DNA from: Clostridia bacterium | GTDB taxonomy: Bacteria; Bacillota; Clostridia; Oscillospirales; Acutalibacteraceae | Direction of reading: 5' to 3' | Length of the DNA stretch: 64,000 bases | Assembly (NCBI GenBank): GCA_017440755.1 | Contig: JAFSGP010000040.1 | Span: forward strand, 1 to 64,000 | In this document: piece by piece, positions 7,509 through 18,000 of the stretch | How the letters are laid out: every line of letters begins with the position of its first letter | Position numbering within the stretch: the stretch's first letter is position 1 | Notes under the pieces: model-generated | Seen by the model: the letters and a program-made list of their open reading frames with translations, nothing else | Database searches by the model: none | Told to the model about the DNA's origin: nothing | Position numbers and translations under genes: made by a program

Positions 7509-7745
7509 ATGCAAAAGGGAAACGCCCAAAAAGGCTTACTGATGGAAATTGAAGGGAATCGGCGGGCGATTTTGTCCGGCTGTCGGGGGATACTAACCTA
7601 TACGGAATCCCAAATTCGTATGCGAACCGAGGGCGGCGCAGTGAGTGTCTACGGCAGCGGGCTGGAAATGGGCTGTATGACGGTGGACGGCGCTACAGTG
7701 TGTGGACGATTGCAGCGGATCGAGTTTGAGGAGGGGACGGACTAA
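7509..7745 (+). CDS. yqfC: Sporulation protein YqfC (YabP/YqfC family)
   Basis: 78 residues. The family pattern is visible: MEIEGNRRAILSGCRGILTYTESQIRMRT, then a short strand and LEMGCMTVDGATVCGRLQRIEFE. The strong ribosome binding site GAGGAGGG directly precedes the chosen ATG. Proteins of this family act in spore development; the exact role is unknown. It lies 2 nt before yqfD, the arrangement seen in most endospore formers. Confidence 0.85.
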   Translation: MQKGNAQKGLLMEIEGNRRAILSGCRGILTYTESQIRMRTEGGAVSVYGSGLEMGCMTVDGATVCGRLQRIEFEEGTD

Positions 7746-7747
7746 CG

Positions 7748-8920
7748 ATGTTTTCCGGATGGTTGCGCTGGTTTCCCGGCTGGGTGCGCGCAGAGGGGGA
7801 GGGCGGCTACCCCGAACGGCTGCTGAATGAATTGATTCGGGACGGTATCCCCGTCTGGCGGGTCACCTGTCGACGGGAATGGATTCGCTTTTCCTGTCTG
7901 GCGGGGGATTATCGTCGCCTGCGCCCCTATGCCCGTCGTGCCTGCGTCCGCCTCCGCCTGCGGCAGAAGCACGGTCTGCCTTTCTGGGCATTCCGCTACC
8001 GCCACCGCAAGGGATTGGCGGTAGGGCTGTGCTTATATGGGGTGTTGCTGGGGCTGTTATCCTCCCGCATATGGGTGGTACAGGTGACGGGGAACACCAC
8101 CACCCCTGCCGCCACCATTCTGGAGACGGCGAAAGAATACGGCGTAACGGTGGGGGCGCCAATGGCGGATATGGACATCAAGGGGCTGCAAATAAATGGT
8201 CCCGACAAGCTGGATACCCTGTCCTTTATTACGGTGAACCCCAACGGCTGTGTGGCGCGGGTAGAGGTGACCGAGCGGAGCCCCACCCCCGAAATACTGG
8301 ACCTGAGCCGCCCTTCGGACATTGTGGCGGTGCGGGACGGACGGGTGCTGTGGATGGAGGTGCGCAGCGGACAACGGGTGGTGATGAACGGCGAAGCGGT
8401 CAGCGGCGGCACCACCCTCATAAGCGGGCGGGTGGAGAGCGAGCTGGGGCAACAGCTCTACCGTTCCTACGGCAAGGTGTGGGCGGAAACCCGTCGGCAA
8501 ATTACGGTGACGGTGCCGCTCCTGTATACCCGTCACGTTTTTACGGGGGAACGGGTGTTTCGCCCCACGATCACCTTTCTTTGCTGGGAAATCCCTCTGT
8601 ACAGTGGAGGACCTTTACAGGCGGAAACGGTGCGAGAAACCGCCCATTTTTTGCAGGCGAAGGGAATGACGTTACCCTTAGGGTTGACCCACCGCTACCA
8701 TTTGTACACACGGGAGGAAAAAACAGCGCGTACGGAAGAAGAGGCGGCGATTTTGGCAAAACAGCAACTGGCAAGGCAGGAAAAATCGCTGTTTGCCGCC
8801 TGCGTTTATGAAGAATTGGAGCGGGAGGCGACGGTGCGGGGGGACAGCTACGTCCTGACGGTTAGCTATCGCTGCGAGGAGGATATCGCCTTGGAAATCC
8901 CCATTGAAACGGTGGAATAG
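7748..8920 (+). CDS. yqfD: Sporulation protein YqfD
   Basis: 390 residues, close to the family norm of about 400. An N-terminal cytoplasmic part (YPERLLNELIRDGIPVWRV, FSCLAGDYRRL) is followed by one clear membrane segment (about residues 88-110), then an extracytoplasmic region with GNTTTPAATILETAKEYGV, a POTRA-like start as in YqfD/SpoIV-type proteins, and a C-terminal domain. Required during spore formation in Bacillus as a mother-cell product; mechanism unclear. Coupled to yqfC by a 2-nt gap. Confidence 0.88.
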   Translation: MFSGWLRWFPGWVRAEGEGGYPERLLNELIRDGIPVWRVTCRREWIRFSCLAGDYRRLRPYARRACVRLRLRQKHGLPFWAFRYRHRKGLAVGLCLYGVLLGLLSSRIWVVQVTGNTTTPAATILETAKEYGVTVGAPMADMDIKGLQINGPDKLDTLSFITVNPNGCVARVEVTERSPTPEILDLSRPSDIVAVRDGRVLWMEVRSGQRVVMNGEAVSGGTTLISGRVESELGQQLYRSYGKVWAETRRQITVTVPLLYTRHVFTGERVFRPTITFLCWEIPLYSGGPLQAETVRETAHFLQAKGMTLPLGLTHRYHLYTREEKTARTEEEAAILAKQQLARQEKSLFAACVYEELEREATVRGDSYVLTVSYRCEEDIALEIPIETVE

Positions 8921-8974
8921 CGGATTCCTTGGCAGGTGCAGAAAATGGGGAGAAAATTTTATGCATTTTGCTAA

Positions 8975-9003
8975 ATGACAAAACGAAATTTTAGTTATAT
9001 AAT
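8975..9003 (+). promoter_or_regulatory. Sigma-A promoter of the phoH-mutS2 block
   Basis: ATGACA (8975-8980), 17 bp, TATAAT (8998-9003). The phoH start follows 37 bp downstream. Confidence 0.7.
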
Positions 9004-9040
9004 ATAAAATATCATGTATGATGGGAAGTAATAGCAATTT

Positions 9041-10054
9041 ATGGCAGAACAAATTATTGAAGTAGAACGAATGGAACAAGCGGTGGCGCTGTTCGGCAGC
9101 TTTGATGCCAACGTGCGGTTGGTGGAACAGGCCTATGACGTCACGCTGCTCATTCGGGATACACAGATTAAAATCAGCGGGGAGCAGCCCGGCGTAATGA
9201 TGGCGGCTAAGGCGGTAGACGGGCTGCTGCACCTCATCAACCGCGGCGAGCAGCTCACCGAGCAAAACGTGCGGTACGTGCTCACCCTGGTAAATGAAGG
9301 CGCCGAGGATACCATTCGCAGCTTGGGCGGCGACAGCGTGTGCGTCACCGCCAAGGGTAAGCCTGTGAAGCCCAAGACGCTGGGACAGAAGGATTACGTG
9401 GAGGCTATCCACAAAAACACCGTTACGCTGGGTATTGGTCCCGCCGGTACGGGTAAAACCTATCTGGCGGTGGCGATGGCGGTTAAGGCGTACCGCGCCA
9501 AGGAGATTAACCGCATCATTCTGACCCGTCCCGCGGTGGAGGCGGGGGAGAAGCTGGGCTTCCTGCCCGGTGATATGCAGAGCAAGGTGGACCCCTATCT
9601 GCGCCCTCTGTACGATGCCCTGTTCGATATGTTTGGGGCGGAGACCACCCAACGGTATTTGGAGCGTGGGGATATTGAGATAGCGCCGTTGGCATATATG
9701 CGCGGGCGCACGCTGGACGATAGCTTTATCATACTGGACGAGGCGCAGAACACCACCCCCGAGCAGATGAAGATGTTTCTCACCCGTTTGGGCTTCAATT
9801 CCAAAATGGTGGTTACCGGCGACGTGACCCAGATTGACCTGCCGGACGGCAAGATGAGCGGTCTTAAACAGGTGATGCGAGTGCTGCAGGGGGTGGAGGA
9901 CGTAGCCATCTGCTCCTTCAGCCAGCAGGACGTGGTGCGGCATCAGCTGGTGCAGCGCATCATCGCCGCCTATGAAAAATACGACAAAAAGAGAGCGGAA
10001 ACCGCCCGCTCACAGACGAAAAAAGAGGAGAAAAGGGGCAAAAATCATGGATAA
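9041..10054 (+). CDS. phoH: PhoH family ATPase (PhoL-like)
   Basis: 337 residues. An N-terminal KH-like/YlaK domain (about 1-110) is followed by the P-loop ATPase domain. Walker A is [12 protein letters not shown] and Walker [12 protein letters not shown], with the [16 protein letters not shown] and [10 protein letters not shown] family motifs. PhoH proteins are thought to act with YbeY in rRNA/RNA metabolism. First gene of the block; its end overlaps the ybeY start by 8 nt, which suggests translational coupling. GGGAAG ribosome binding site. Confidence 0.95.
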   Translation: MAEQIIEVERMEQAVALFGSFDANVRLVEQAYDVTLLIRDTQIKISGEQPGVMMAAKAVDGLLHLINRGEQLTEQNVRYVLTLVNEGAEDTIRSLGGDSVCVTAKGKPVKPKTLGQKDYVEAIHKNTVTLGIGPAGTGKTYLAVAMAVKAYRAKEINRIILTRPAVEAGEKLGFLPGDMQSKVDPYLRPLYDALFDMFGAETTQRYLERGDIEIAPLAYMRGRTLDDSFIILDEAQNTTPEQMKMFLTRLGFNSKMVVTGDVTQIDLPDGKMSGLKQVMRVLQGVEDVAICSFSQQDVVRHQLVQRIIAAYEKYDKKRAETARSQTKKEEKRGKNHG

Positions 10055-10553
10055 GATAAAAGTAGCGATTGAGAACAAGCAAAAGGCCGTTAAAGTACCT
10101 ACCGGTGTGCGGCTTCTTATCCGTCGCTGTTGTCATGCGGTGCTGGAGCTGGAGGGGTTTGAAGGCTCTGCCGAGGTGGACGTCTCCTTAGTGGATAACG
10201 ACCAGATTCACCGCATTAATCTGGAGCAGCGTCAGCTGGACGTGCCCACAGACGTGCTGTCCTTCCCCTTGGGCGAGGACGGCATCTACGACAAAAATCC
10301 CGCCACCGGCGCCTATATGCTGGGGGATATCGTTATCTCCATGGAACGGGCGCAGGCACAGGCGGAGGAGTACGGCCATTCCCTGCAGCGGGAGGTGGGG
10401 TATCTCACCGTCCACTCCATGCTGCATCTGCTGGGCTATGACCACGTACAGGGGGGCTTAGAGGCGGTCCGTATGCGGGAAAAGGAAGAGGCGGTTATGC
10501 TGTCGGTGGGTTTGCCCCGCGGCAGCAGCTACGTGCTGGAGGGAGAGGGCTAA
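10047..10553 (+). CDS. ybeY: Endoribonuclease YbeY (rRNA maturation factor)
   Basis: 168 residues. The zinc site HSMLHLLGYDHV (HxxxHxxxxDH) is intact near residues 122-133. DVLSFPLGE and LGDIVIS are standard family segments. YbeY takes part in 16S rRNA 3'-end processing and ribosome quality control. The start is the ATG inside the phoH stop region with AAAAGGGGC upstream; a longer frame would add a lysine/arginine-rich stretch from phoH. Note that pgpH, dgkA and cdd, often between ybeY and era in Firmicutes, are absent here. Confidence 0.95.
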   Translation: MDKIKVAIENKQKAVKVPTGVRLLIRRCCHAVLELEGFEGSAEVDVSLVDNDQIHRINLEQRQLDVPTDVLSFPLGEDGIYDKNPATGAYMLGDIVISMERAQAQAEEYGHSLQREVGYLTVHSMLHLLGYDHVQGGLEAVRMREKEEAVMLSVGLPRGSSYVLEGEG

Positions 10554-10631
10554 TCTCTCCCACGATAAGGAAACATTCTGCCCTGCTTTGGATACAAGGC
10601 AGGGCTGACCTGTGATAGGAAAGGAAATCGT

Positions 10632-11534
10632 ATGAGTACAGTATCTGCCTTTGTGGCTATTGTGGGTCGTCCCAATGTGGGCAAATCCTCGCTGCTGAAT
10701 GCCTTGGTGGGCAAAAAAGTGGCTATCGTGTCGGACAAGCCGCAGACCACCCGCACCCGTATTATGGGTGTGGTGACCCGTGGGGAGACCCAGCTGGTGT
10801 TTCTCGATACCCCCGGCAATCACAAGCCCCGCACCCGTTTGGGGGACTTTATGGTGCGTTCCATTGGCGAGGCGGTGTCTGGTGTGGACGTGGGTCTGCT
10901 GGTTACCGAACCCCGCACGCAGATAAAAGAGGAGGAGCTGGCTCTGCTGCAGCAGCTGCAGCAGAAGAAGGTGCCGATTCTGCTGATTATCAATAAAATT
11001 GACACGGTGGCGGATAAGGGCCAGCTGCTCACCTGCATGGATATGTGGAAGCAGCAGGCGGAGTTTGCCGCCATTCTGCCCGTGTCCGCCCACACGGGAG
11101 ACGGGCTGGAGGAATTGCTGGACGAACTGCAGAAGTTCACCTTTGAGAGCCCGCATTTCTTCCCCGCGGACGTATCCAGCGACCAGACCGAGCAGGCGTT
11201 GGCTGCCGAGGTGGTGCGGGAGAAAATGCTGCTGCTTCTGCGGCAGGAGATTCCCCACGGCATTGCGGTGGATATCGAGCGCATGGGGGAGCGGGAAACC
11301 GACAAGGGCCCCATTCTGGATATCGATGCCTACATCTATTGCGAGCGGGATAGCCACAAGGGTATGGTTATCGGCAAAAAAGGCGCTATGCTCAAGGAAA
11401 TCGCTACCCTCGCCCGCACCGAGCTGGAACAGCTGTTTGACAGCAAGGTGAATCTGCAATGCTGGGTGAAGGTGAAGGAGGACTGGCGCAACCGCCAGGG
11501 CTTCCTCAACGGACTTGGTTATAAACTGAATTAA
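10632..11534 (+). CDS. era: GTPase Era
   Basis: 300 residues, standard length. G1 GRPNVGKSSLLN, G3 DTPGNHKP, G4 NKID, G5-region VSAHTGDGL, then a C-terminal KH domain with HKGMVIGKKGAMLKEIA and the closing VKVKEDWRNRQGFLNGLGY. Binds the 3' end of 16S rRNA during small-subunit assembly. AGGAAAGGAAA ribosome binding site. A small GC-rich hairpin without T-run (about 10580-10606) lies in the 78-nt gap after ybeY and may be an mRNA processing element. Confidence 0.97.
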   Translation: MSTVSAFVAIVGRPNVGKSSLLNALVGKKVAIVSDKPQTTRTRIMGVVTRGETQLVFLDTPGNHKPRTRLGDFMVRSIGEAVSGVDVGLLVTEPRTQIKEEELALLQQLQQKKVPILLIINKIDTVADKGQLLTCMDMWKQQAEFAAILPVSAHTGDGLEELLDELQKFTFESPHFFPADVSSDQTEQALAAEVVREKMLLLLRQEIPHGIAVDIERMGERETDKGPILDIDAYIYCERDSHKGMVIGKKGAMLKEIATLARTELEQLFDSKVNLQCWVKVKEDWRNRQGFLNGLGYKLN

Positions 11535-11594
11535 CACAAATTACCGCATCGTTTTGTTTCGCCGACGGAGATACTATCTGCGGGAGGCGAGACT

Positions 11595-11768
11595 ATGGAT
11601 ATGTGGAAGCTTTGGCATACCTTTCAAAGCAGCGGACGGGTGGAGGATTATCTCCGCTACCGCGGCATCGACCTGGCGGCTATGTCCGCCTGCGTGCGGG
11701 AGGAGGCAACCACCGATGGCAACGGCACCAAAACAACATCTGATGACCGACGGCCTGATATTACGTGA
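11595..11768 (+). CDS. yqzL: YqzL-like small protein between era and recO
   Basis: A 57-residue frame starting MDMWKLWHTFQSSGRVEDYL, preceded by GGGAGGCGAG. The aromatic N-terminus followed by (T/S)G-x-(I/V)-E-x-YL matches the short YqzL family, which in Bacillus lies between era and recO, the same position as here. Function unknown. It is slightly longer than usual because its end runs 53 nt into recO in a different frame; the overlap implies coupled translation of recO. Conservation of position and N-terminal pattern is the main support. Confidence 0.65.
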   Translation: MDMWKLWHTFQSSGRVEDYLRYRGIDLAAMSACVREEATTDGNGTKTTSDDRRPDIT

Positions 11769-12483
11769 ATACGAAACCGTAGCGGAGGCGGACCGTTTTG
11801 TGGCCATTCTCACGCGGGATAAAGGGCTGCTGCGTGCCTCTGCCCGCGGTGCCAAACGGGTGAAAAGCCGCGCCGGTGCGGCCACCCAGCCGCTTTGCTA
11901 TGCGCGGCTGAGCTTGATTCCTGCGCGGGACAAGTATATTATCGAGGACGCACAGCCGCAGGAGGTGTTTTTCCCGCTGCGGCAGGACGTGGAAAAGCTG
12001 GCGCTGGCCCAGTATTTCTGCGAGCTGGCATTGCGGCTGTGTCCCACCGATGCGGCGGCGCCTAACCATCTGCGGTTGCTTTTAAACGGGCTGCATTATC
12101 TCAGCAGCGGACAAAAACCGCCGTTGCAGGTAAAAGCGGTGGTGGAGGGGCGTCTGCTGAGCTTGGAGGGGTATATGCCCGACTTGGTTGGCTGCTGTCA
12201 ATGCGGACGGCAGGAGGGGGATTTGTGGTTTTCGCCCACGGCAGGCACGCTTTTCTGCGCCGCCCACAGCGGACAGACCGACCTGTCGCAGGCGGTGGCG
12301 GTGTCCGGCGGGGTATTGGCGGCGCTGCGACATATTCTCTACGGGGATTTCGAACGCTGCTTCGCCTTTTCCTTGCCGGCGGCGGATACGGCGGATTTGG
12401 CTACCCTTATGGAGCGCTTTTTGCTGGCGCAGCTGCAACGCTCCTTCAAAACTTTAGATTTCTATCACAGTTTACGGTCCTAA
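11716..12483 (+). CDS. recO: DNA repair protein RecO
   Basis: 255 residues. N-terminal OB-fold start (MTDGLILREYETVAEADRFVAILTRDKGLL), then RGAKRVKSR, a helical middle and a C-terminal zinc-binding-type segment (GYMPDLVGCCQCGR with Cys pairs, and LFCAAH). RecO loads RecA on SSB-coated DNA together with RecR. Start chosen at the ATG with AGGAGG about 11 nt upstream; an ATG nine codons later is an alternative. The ribosome binding site lies inside the yqzL-like gene. Confidence 0.9.
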   Translation: MATAPKQHLMTDGLILREYETVAEADRFVAILTRDKGLLRASARGAKRVKSRAGAATQPLCYARLSLIPARDKYIIEDAQPQEVFFPLRQDVEKLALAQYFCELALRLCPTDAAAPNHLRLLLNGLHYLSSGQKPPLQVKAVVEGRLLSLEGYMPDLVGCCQCGRQEGDLWFSPTAGTLFCAAHSGQTDLSQAVAVSGGVLAALRHILYGDFERCFAFSLPAADTADLATLMERFLLAQLQRSFKTLDFYHSLRS

Positions 12484-12498
12484 GGAAAGGATACATAG

Positions 12499-14889
12499 AT
12501 GAATCGAGATTTACGTGCGTTAGAACTGGATAAAATACTGGACCTGTTGGCGGGAGAGACCGGCTGTGCCGATGCCGCCCATATGGCGCGCTCGTTGCGC
12601 CCCATAGGGACGCTCGGCGAGGTGCAGCGGCTGATAGCGGAGACCGACGACGCCTGTCGGCTGATGGCGGGCTTCGGCAGCCCCTCCTTCGGGCAGTTGA
12701 GCAATGTGACCAACCCCCTGCGCCGCGCGGAGGCAGGGGCTTGTTTGTCGTTGGCGGAATTTCTGCGTATTGGGGAAACCCTGCGGGTTATCCGCTCGCT
12801 GAAAGAGTGGCGCTCCCACTGCGAGGGGGTTGCTACGTCTCTTGACGACCGTTTTTCGGTGCTGGCGCCGAACAAGTACATTGAAGATAAAATTTCCACC
12901 GTGGTGGTGAATGAGGAAGAGGTGGCGGACAATGCGTCCCCCGCCCTTTCGGATATCCGCCGCAAGATGCGTGCCGCCTCCTCCCGCGTGCGGGAGCAGC
13001 TGGATAAGATGGTGCGTTCTCCCGCCTATCAGAAGGCGTTGCAGGACCCCATTGTCACTATCCGCAGCGGGCGGTTCGTGGTGCCTGTCAAGGCGGAGCA
13101 TCGCAGCGAGGTCCCCGGTCTGGTGCACGATACCTCCGCCTCCGGCGCTACGGTGTTTGTGGAGCCAATGGGTGTAGTGGAGGCGAACAATGAGCTGAAG
13201 GTGCTGCGCTCCAAGGAGGAGGCGGAGATTGAGCGAATTTTGTTCGCCCTGTCCGAGGAGGTAGGCGGGTTTGCCACCGCCATTATTGCGGACTACGAGG
13301 TGCTGCTGGAGCTGAACGTGATTTTTGCAAAAGCTCGCCTTGCGTATAAAATGAAGGGCGTTAAGCCCCTGCTGGCAGAAGACGGGTATACCCGCCTGCA
13401 TAAGGCGCGCCACCCGCTCATTGACCCCCAGAAAATTGTGCCTGTGGACGTGGAACTGGGCGGCGATTTTGACACGCTGGTTATCACCGGCCCCAACACG
13501 GGCGGTAAGACGGTGACGCTGAAAACCTTAGGCTTGCTCACGGCGATGACCATGTGTGGTCTGCTGCCGCCCGTGGGGGACGGCAGCCGGATTTCGGTGT
13601 TTTCCCGTCTGCTGGTGGATATCGGAGACGAGCAGTCTATCGAGCAGTCCCTATCCACGTTTTCCGCCCACATGACCAACGTGATTCGCATTTTGAAAGA
13701 GGCGGACGCGGGCAGCTTGGTGCTGCTGGACGAGTTGGGAGCGGGCACCGACCCGGTGGAAGGTGCGGCGCTGGCCATTGCCATTTTGGAGCGACTGCGG
13801 CAACAGGGGGCGCGTATCGGCGCCACCACCCACTATGCGGAGCTGAAGGCCTATGCCATTCACACCGCCGGTGTGGAGAATGCGGGCTGTGAATTTGACG
13901 TGGCGTCCCTGCGCCCCACCTATCGGTTGCTTATTGGTGCGCCGGGGCGGTCCAATGCCTTTGCCATCACCGAGCGGCTGGGTATGGAACCCGCCTTGGT
14001 GGAGCATGCTCGCACCTTGGTGTCGGGGGACGACCGCCGTCTGGAAGAGGTGGTCAGCCGTCTGGACGCCCGTCGGCAGGAGCTGGAGGGCGAGCTGGAG
14101 GCGGCGGAGAGTGCCCGCCAGCGGGCGGAGCGTGCCGCCCGCCAGAGCGAGGAAAAATTAGAGGATATCCACACCCGTCGGGAAAAAGAAATCGAATCCG
14201 CCCGCAACGAGGCGCGCCGCATTGTGGAAAAGGCGCGGCAGCAGGCGCAGGCGCTGATGGACGAGCTGGAAGAATTGCGGCGGCAGAAGGACGCGGCGGA
14301 TTTTGCCAGCAAGACCCGTCAGGCGAAGAGCGACCTGCGCTCCCGCCTGCGTAAAATGGAGGACGCAGTTGACCCCGTGGTGGAGCGGGAGCGGGGGGAT
14401 TACGTCCTGCCCCGTCCGCTGGTGGCGGGAGACCGGGTGTTGCTGGTGGACATGAATCTGCAGGCGGTGGTGCTGAAATCTCCCGACAATCAAGGGCAGG
14501 TGGAGGTGCAGGCGGGGGCTATCCGCACCCGTACTCCGCTTGCCAACCTGCGGCTGTACGAGTCCAAGCGGGCGGAGAAAAAGGGACGCACCGTCCCTGT
14601 GCCCGGCAGTCGGGTAGGGGGGCTTACCTCCCGTATGGAGCGTAGCGCTGCTACCGATCTGGACCTGCGTGGTATGACCGGCGAGGAGGCACTGCTGGAG
14701 GTGGACCGCTTTATCGACAATGCGATGCTGTGCGGTCTGGAGCGGGTCACCATTATCCACGGTAAGGGCACGGGCGCATTGCGTACCGCCGTACACGGTC
14801 ATCTCAAAGGTCACCGTCAGGTGAAAGGCTTCCGCCTCGGCACCTACGGTGAGGGCGAGATGGGTGTCACCATTGTGGAACTGAAATAA
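12499..14889 (+). CDS. mutS2: MutS2 family ATPase/endonuclease (RqcU-type)
   Basis: 796 residues. Core lever/clamp region, then ATPase with Walker A ITGPNTGGKTVTLKTLG, Walker B LVLLDELGAGTDPVEG and GATTHYAELK; a long charged coiled coil (about 515-625); a KOW-like segment; and a C-terminal Smr domain (DLRGMTGEEALLEVDRFID .. IIHGKGTGALR). The family suppresses recombination or, as shown for Bacillus, splits collided ribosomes. Last gene of the block, 15 nt after recO, followed by a terminator. Confidence 0.96.
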   Translation: MNRDLRALELDKILDLLAGETGCADAAHMARSLRPIGTLGEVQRLIAETDDACRLMAGFGSPSFGQLSNVTNPLRRAEAGACLSLAEFLRIGETLRVIRSLKEWRSHCEGVATSLDDRFSVLAPNKYIEDKISTVVVNEEEVADNASPALSDIRRKMRAASSRVREQLDKMVRSPAYQKALQDPIVTIRSGRFVVPVKAEHRSEVPGLVHDTSASGATVFVEPMGVVEANNELKVLRSKEEAEIERILFALSEEVGGFATAIIADYEVLLELNVIFAKARLAYKMKGVKPLLAEDGYTRLHKARHPLIDPQKIVPVDVELGGDFDTLVITGPNTGGKTVTLKTLGLLTAMTMCGLLPPVGDGSRISVFSRLLVDIGDEQSIEQSLSTFSAHMTNVIRILKEADAGSLVLLDELGAGTDPVEGAALAIAILERLRQQGARIGATTHYAELKAYAIHTAGVENAGCEFDVASLRPTYRLLIGAPGRSNAFAITERLGMEPALVEHARTLVSGDDRRLEEVVSRLDARRQELEGELEAAESARQRAERAARQSEEKLEDIHTRREKEIESARNEARRIVEKARQQAQALMDELEELRRQKDAADFASKTRQAKSDLRSRLRKMEDAVDPVVERERGDYVLPRPLVAGDRVLLVDMNLQAVVLKSPDNQGQVEVQAGAIRTRTPLANLRLYESKRAEKKGRTVPVPGSRVGGLTSRMERSAATDLDLRGMTGEEALLEVDRFIDNAMLCGLERVTIIHGKGTGALRTAVHGHLKGHRQVKGFRLGTYGEGEMGVTIVELK

Positions 14890-14892
14890 TCA

Positions 14893-14923
14893 AAGCGGCA
14901 ACCTTTTGGTTGCCGCTTTTTTA
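14893..14923 (+). terminator. Intrinsic terminator after mutS2
   Basis: AAGCGGCAACC, TTTT loop, GGTTGCCGCTT and a T-run; perfect 11-bp stem. Confidence 0.9.
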
Positions 14924-14999
14924 CTTTCATCAAATTTCACGCGACGGGTGATTTTTGGCATTTGCACATGAAAGCATAGTGAATGGGCATTAAATCCTA

Positions 15000-15029
15000 T
15001 TGCATAATACAATTAGGGTAGAGTAAACT
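15000..15029 (+). promoter_or_regulatory. Possible promoter of the large secreted protein
   Basis: TTGCAT (15000-15005), 18 bp, TAAACT (15024-15029). Weaker than other promoters in the window. The rest of the roughly 200-nt gap shows no other clear element. Confidence 0.35.
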
Positions 15030-15091
15030 GGATTTGTATATAGTAAGACTTTAATCGTAGGTTGAATTGTATACAAGAGAGGATGGTTAAT

Positions 15092-18000
15092 GTGAAAAGA
15101 AAGTGGATAGCAATGCTTTCCGCGCTGGCACTGTTGCTTACTATGGTGCCTGCACTGGGGGTATCTACGGCTGTGGCGGATACAGCGGATACCTCCTGGT
15201 TTGCCGATGCCAAATACGGTATTTCGGCAGGTGTGCTGAACGCACTCCAGAACAATGCGGACGCGGTTCCCTCCGGCGGTGCGCAGACCCGTTGGGACAC
15301 CTGTGTCAACGAATTTGATGCGGAGCTGTTCGCCTTGCAGGCGGCACAGACCGGTGCCGATTACGTGCTGCTCACCTTGCAGCAGGCGGATCGGTATTTC
15401 TGCGCGCCCAACAAGACCTATACCAACCTGATTAAAAAGGCGGGTGTGGATGCGGCGGATGCCTGCGCCACCCGCGATCTGCCGATGGAGCTGGCGAATG
15501 CGCTGTCTCGCCGCGGCATCAAGTTGATGCTGTATGTCACCGCGGACGGTCCTTGGAAGGATACTGAGGTGTTCGAGCAGGCTCTGGGCGGAGAGATTAA
15601 CGAGGCTTCCCACGTTCCTCCCGTTATCGTTGCGGACAATGTGGGCAGCGAGGCTTCCGCCAACTTCAAGAAGAATTGGTTGGCCGTTATCGAGGAATTT
15701 GCCGCCCGCTACGGCAGTATGGTGGCCGGTTGGTGGGTAGATGGTGCGGACGGCGCCAAGTGGTCCGCCACGGAGTTGCAGAACTTTGCGGATATGCTGA
15801 AAACCTATAACGGTTCCGCGGTGATATCCTTTAACGCGGGTAGCGCTGAGCTGGCCCCTCGCTACTATGTGGCGGCGGACGATTTCACCGCCGGCGAGTC
15901 CACGTACTTTGACGATTATCCCGAGGCGAAGTATCTGGATAGCGATAACACCCCCACCGATAAGGGTGGCGCGCAGTGGCATATCCTGTCTTATCTGCAC
16001 GATATAGACGGTAAGGGCCGTGGCTACGCAGGCTACACCGCCGAGGAAATGAAGGCTTACGTGGAGGACGTCAACGAAAAGGGCGGCGTGGTCACCATCG
16101 ACGTGTCGGTGGGGCGCAGTGGCGCCATTCTCTCCAACGAGTTGGAGGTGATGAAAGCGGTCGCCAACCTGGACGACATCAAGTATGAGATTATCCAGGA
16201 TTTCGAAACGAATGCCGCACGCAAGGACAGCGCCCACGGCAAATTCCTCAGCGGCTCTGCCGCCGACGAAACGCGGTGCTACAATCCCGACGCCAGTCGG
16301 GCGCAGGCACCGTTGAGCGGCACGGCTTCCTTCTTCTCGGGTCTGCTTGCTACCGAGTGGGGCGCTGACCATGTGGTTGGCAATGCACCGAAGCCGTACA
16401 TCACAAACGCAAACGGTGTGTTCTTCCGCCTGAAAACCAGTATGGATAACTCAGCTGCTCTATGTGTGACTACGGTGGGTATGAATGCGGCTACTTCGGG
16501 TATAAACGATGCCGCTTATGACCTGACAATGAATAACAGTGGTATCCGCTATTACGATACCGACGGTGACCTGGTGACCACCGGTATGGTGGTGCCTGCC
16601 GGTTTTGACGGCTACGTCTTTGTGCCCGCCAACCTGTCCCAAAAGACATTGGACGGTATCACCATCTTTTGGATTGATGCCTGGTATAACGGGTATTGCG
16701 CCGAGGGCAGATGGCACAGCGGTCACGAATGGAGCACCGCCACCATCGTGGGTGTGGATGACATTGGCTATTATTGTGCCTCCTCCGACGAGGAGTATGA
16801 CACCATCCTCGCCGACCTGCTGGCGGCGGATGTGGAGCCGGAGACTCCCTCCGAGATAACCTATGAGTATGAGATCGTCCAGGACTACGAGGGCGCAAAC
16901 ACCAACGGCGCTTACTGGGGTCACGCCAATCTGGTTAACGGCGGCATCGGTAATTCGCTGATGACAGATCCCGCGACAGCACAGGCTCCCCTGTCCGGTC
17001 TGGGTTCCTTCGCCACCCAGCATACTGCTGGCGGTGTCGGTAATTCCGGCGCCGACTATCTGGTGGCTGATGCGGCGACGATGCAGCACAGCCTGTCCAA
17101 CCCCACCGGCATCTTCTTCCGTATGAAGACCAGCCAGACGCCGAACGTTACGCTCTACGTCAGCACCTGCGGTGCGGCGTCCACCGACGTCGTCTGGGGC
17201 GGTAACAACAATGCGCAGTTCTCTCTGATGAACTGGAGCTACAACAACAACTGCCTGAATGCACGTTGGTATGCTCTGGACGGCACCGATAAGACCGTCG
17301 CCGGTGACGGTCGTGTGGTACCTGCCAACTTCGACGGCTACGTGTTCATTCCCTGCGACTTGTCTTCCAAGTCCCTGGAGGGTCTGACCGTTATGTATGC
17401 CCAGGCTTGGGCTATTGAGAGCCCGGACTACTGCTCCCAGTGGTGGACCGGTTCCAACGAGAACGTAATCTCCTACGATAATGTTGGTTTCTACACCGCC
17501 GCAACTGCGGAGGAGTGCATCGCCATTATGAACAAGGTCGAGGGCAGCTATGAGCCGCCTAAGGCCGAGGTAGCAATCGACCAGTTCCAGGGCTATGAGA
17601 CCGCCGAGGAGCAGGCGAATGCCGCCGCTGCCGGCGCTATGGTTCAGGGCGGCGACGGTGCCGGTATTACCAACCGCTATGTGACCTATGGTCAGATCAG
17701 CGGTACCACTTCCCGTGAGCTGTACTTCACTGCCCACAACTACGGCGGTGATTATCTGGTGATGGACGCTCCTGCATCCACTCTGGGCAAGACCAGCGGT
17801 ATCTACGTTCGTATCAAGACGAACAGCATTAAGAAGATGCCCTTCATCATCCTGCCCACCACCGAAAAAGCAGGTGCGCTCGAGACCTGGCCGAACAACT
17901 ACGGTCCGGCTGCTACCCAGTACTACAACCTGAAAGGTGAGCTGGTTTCTACCAGCACCTACTTGATGCCCGCCGGCTTTGACGGTTATGCCTTTATTCC

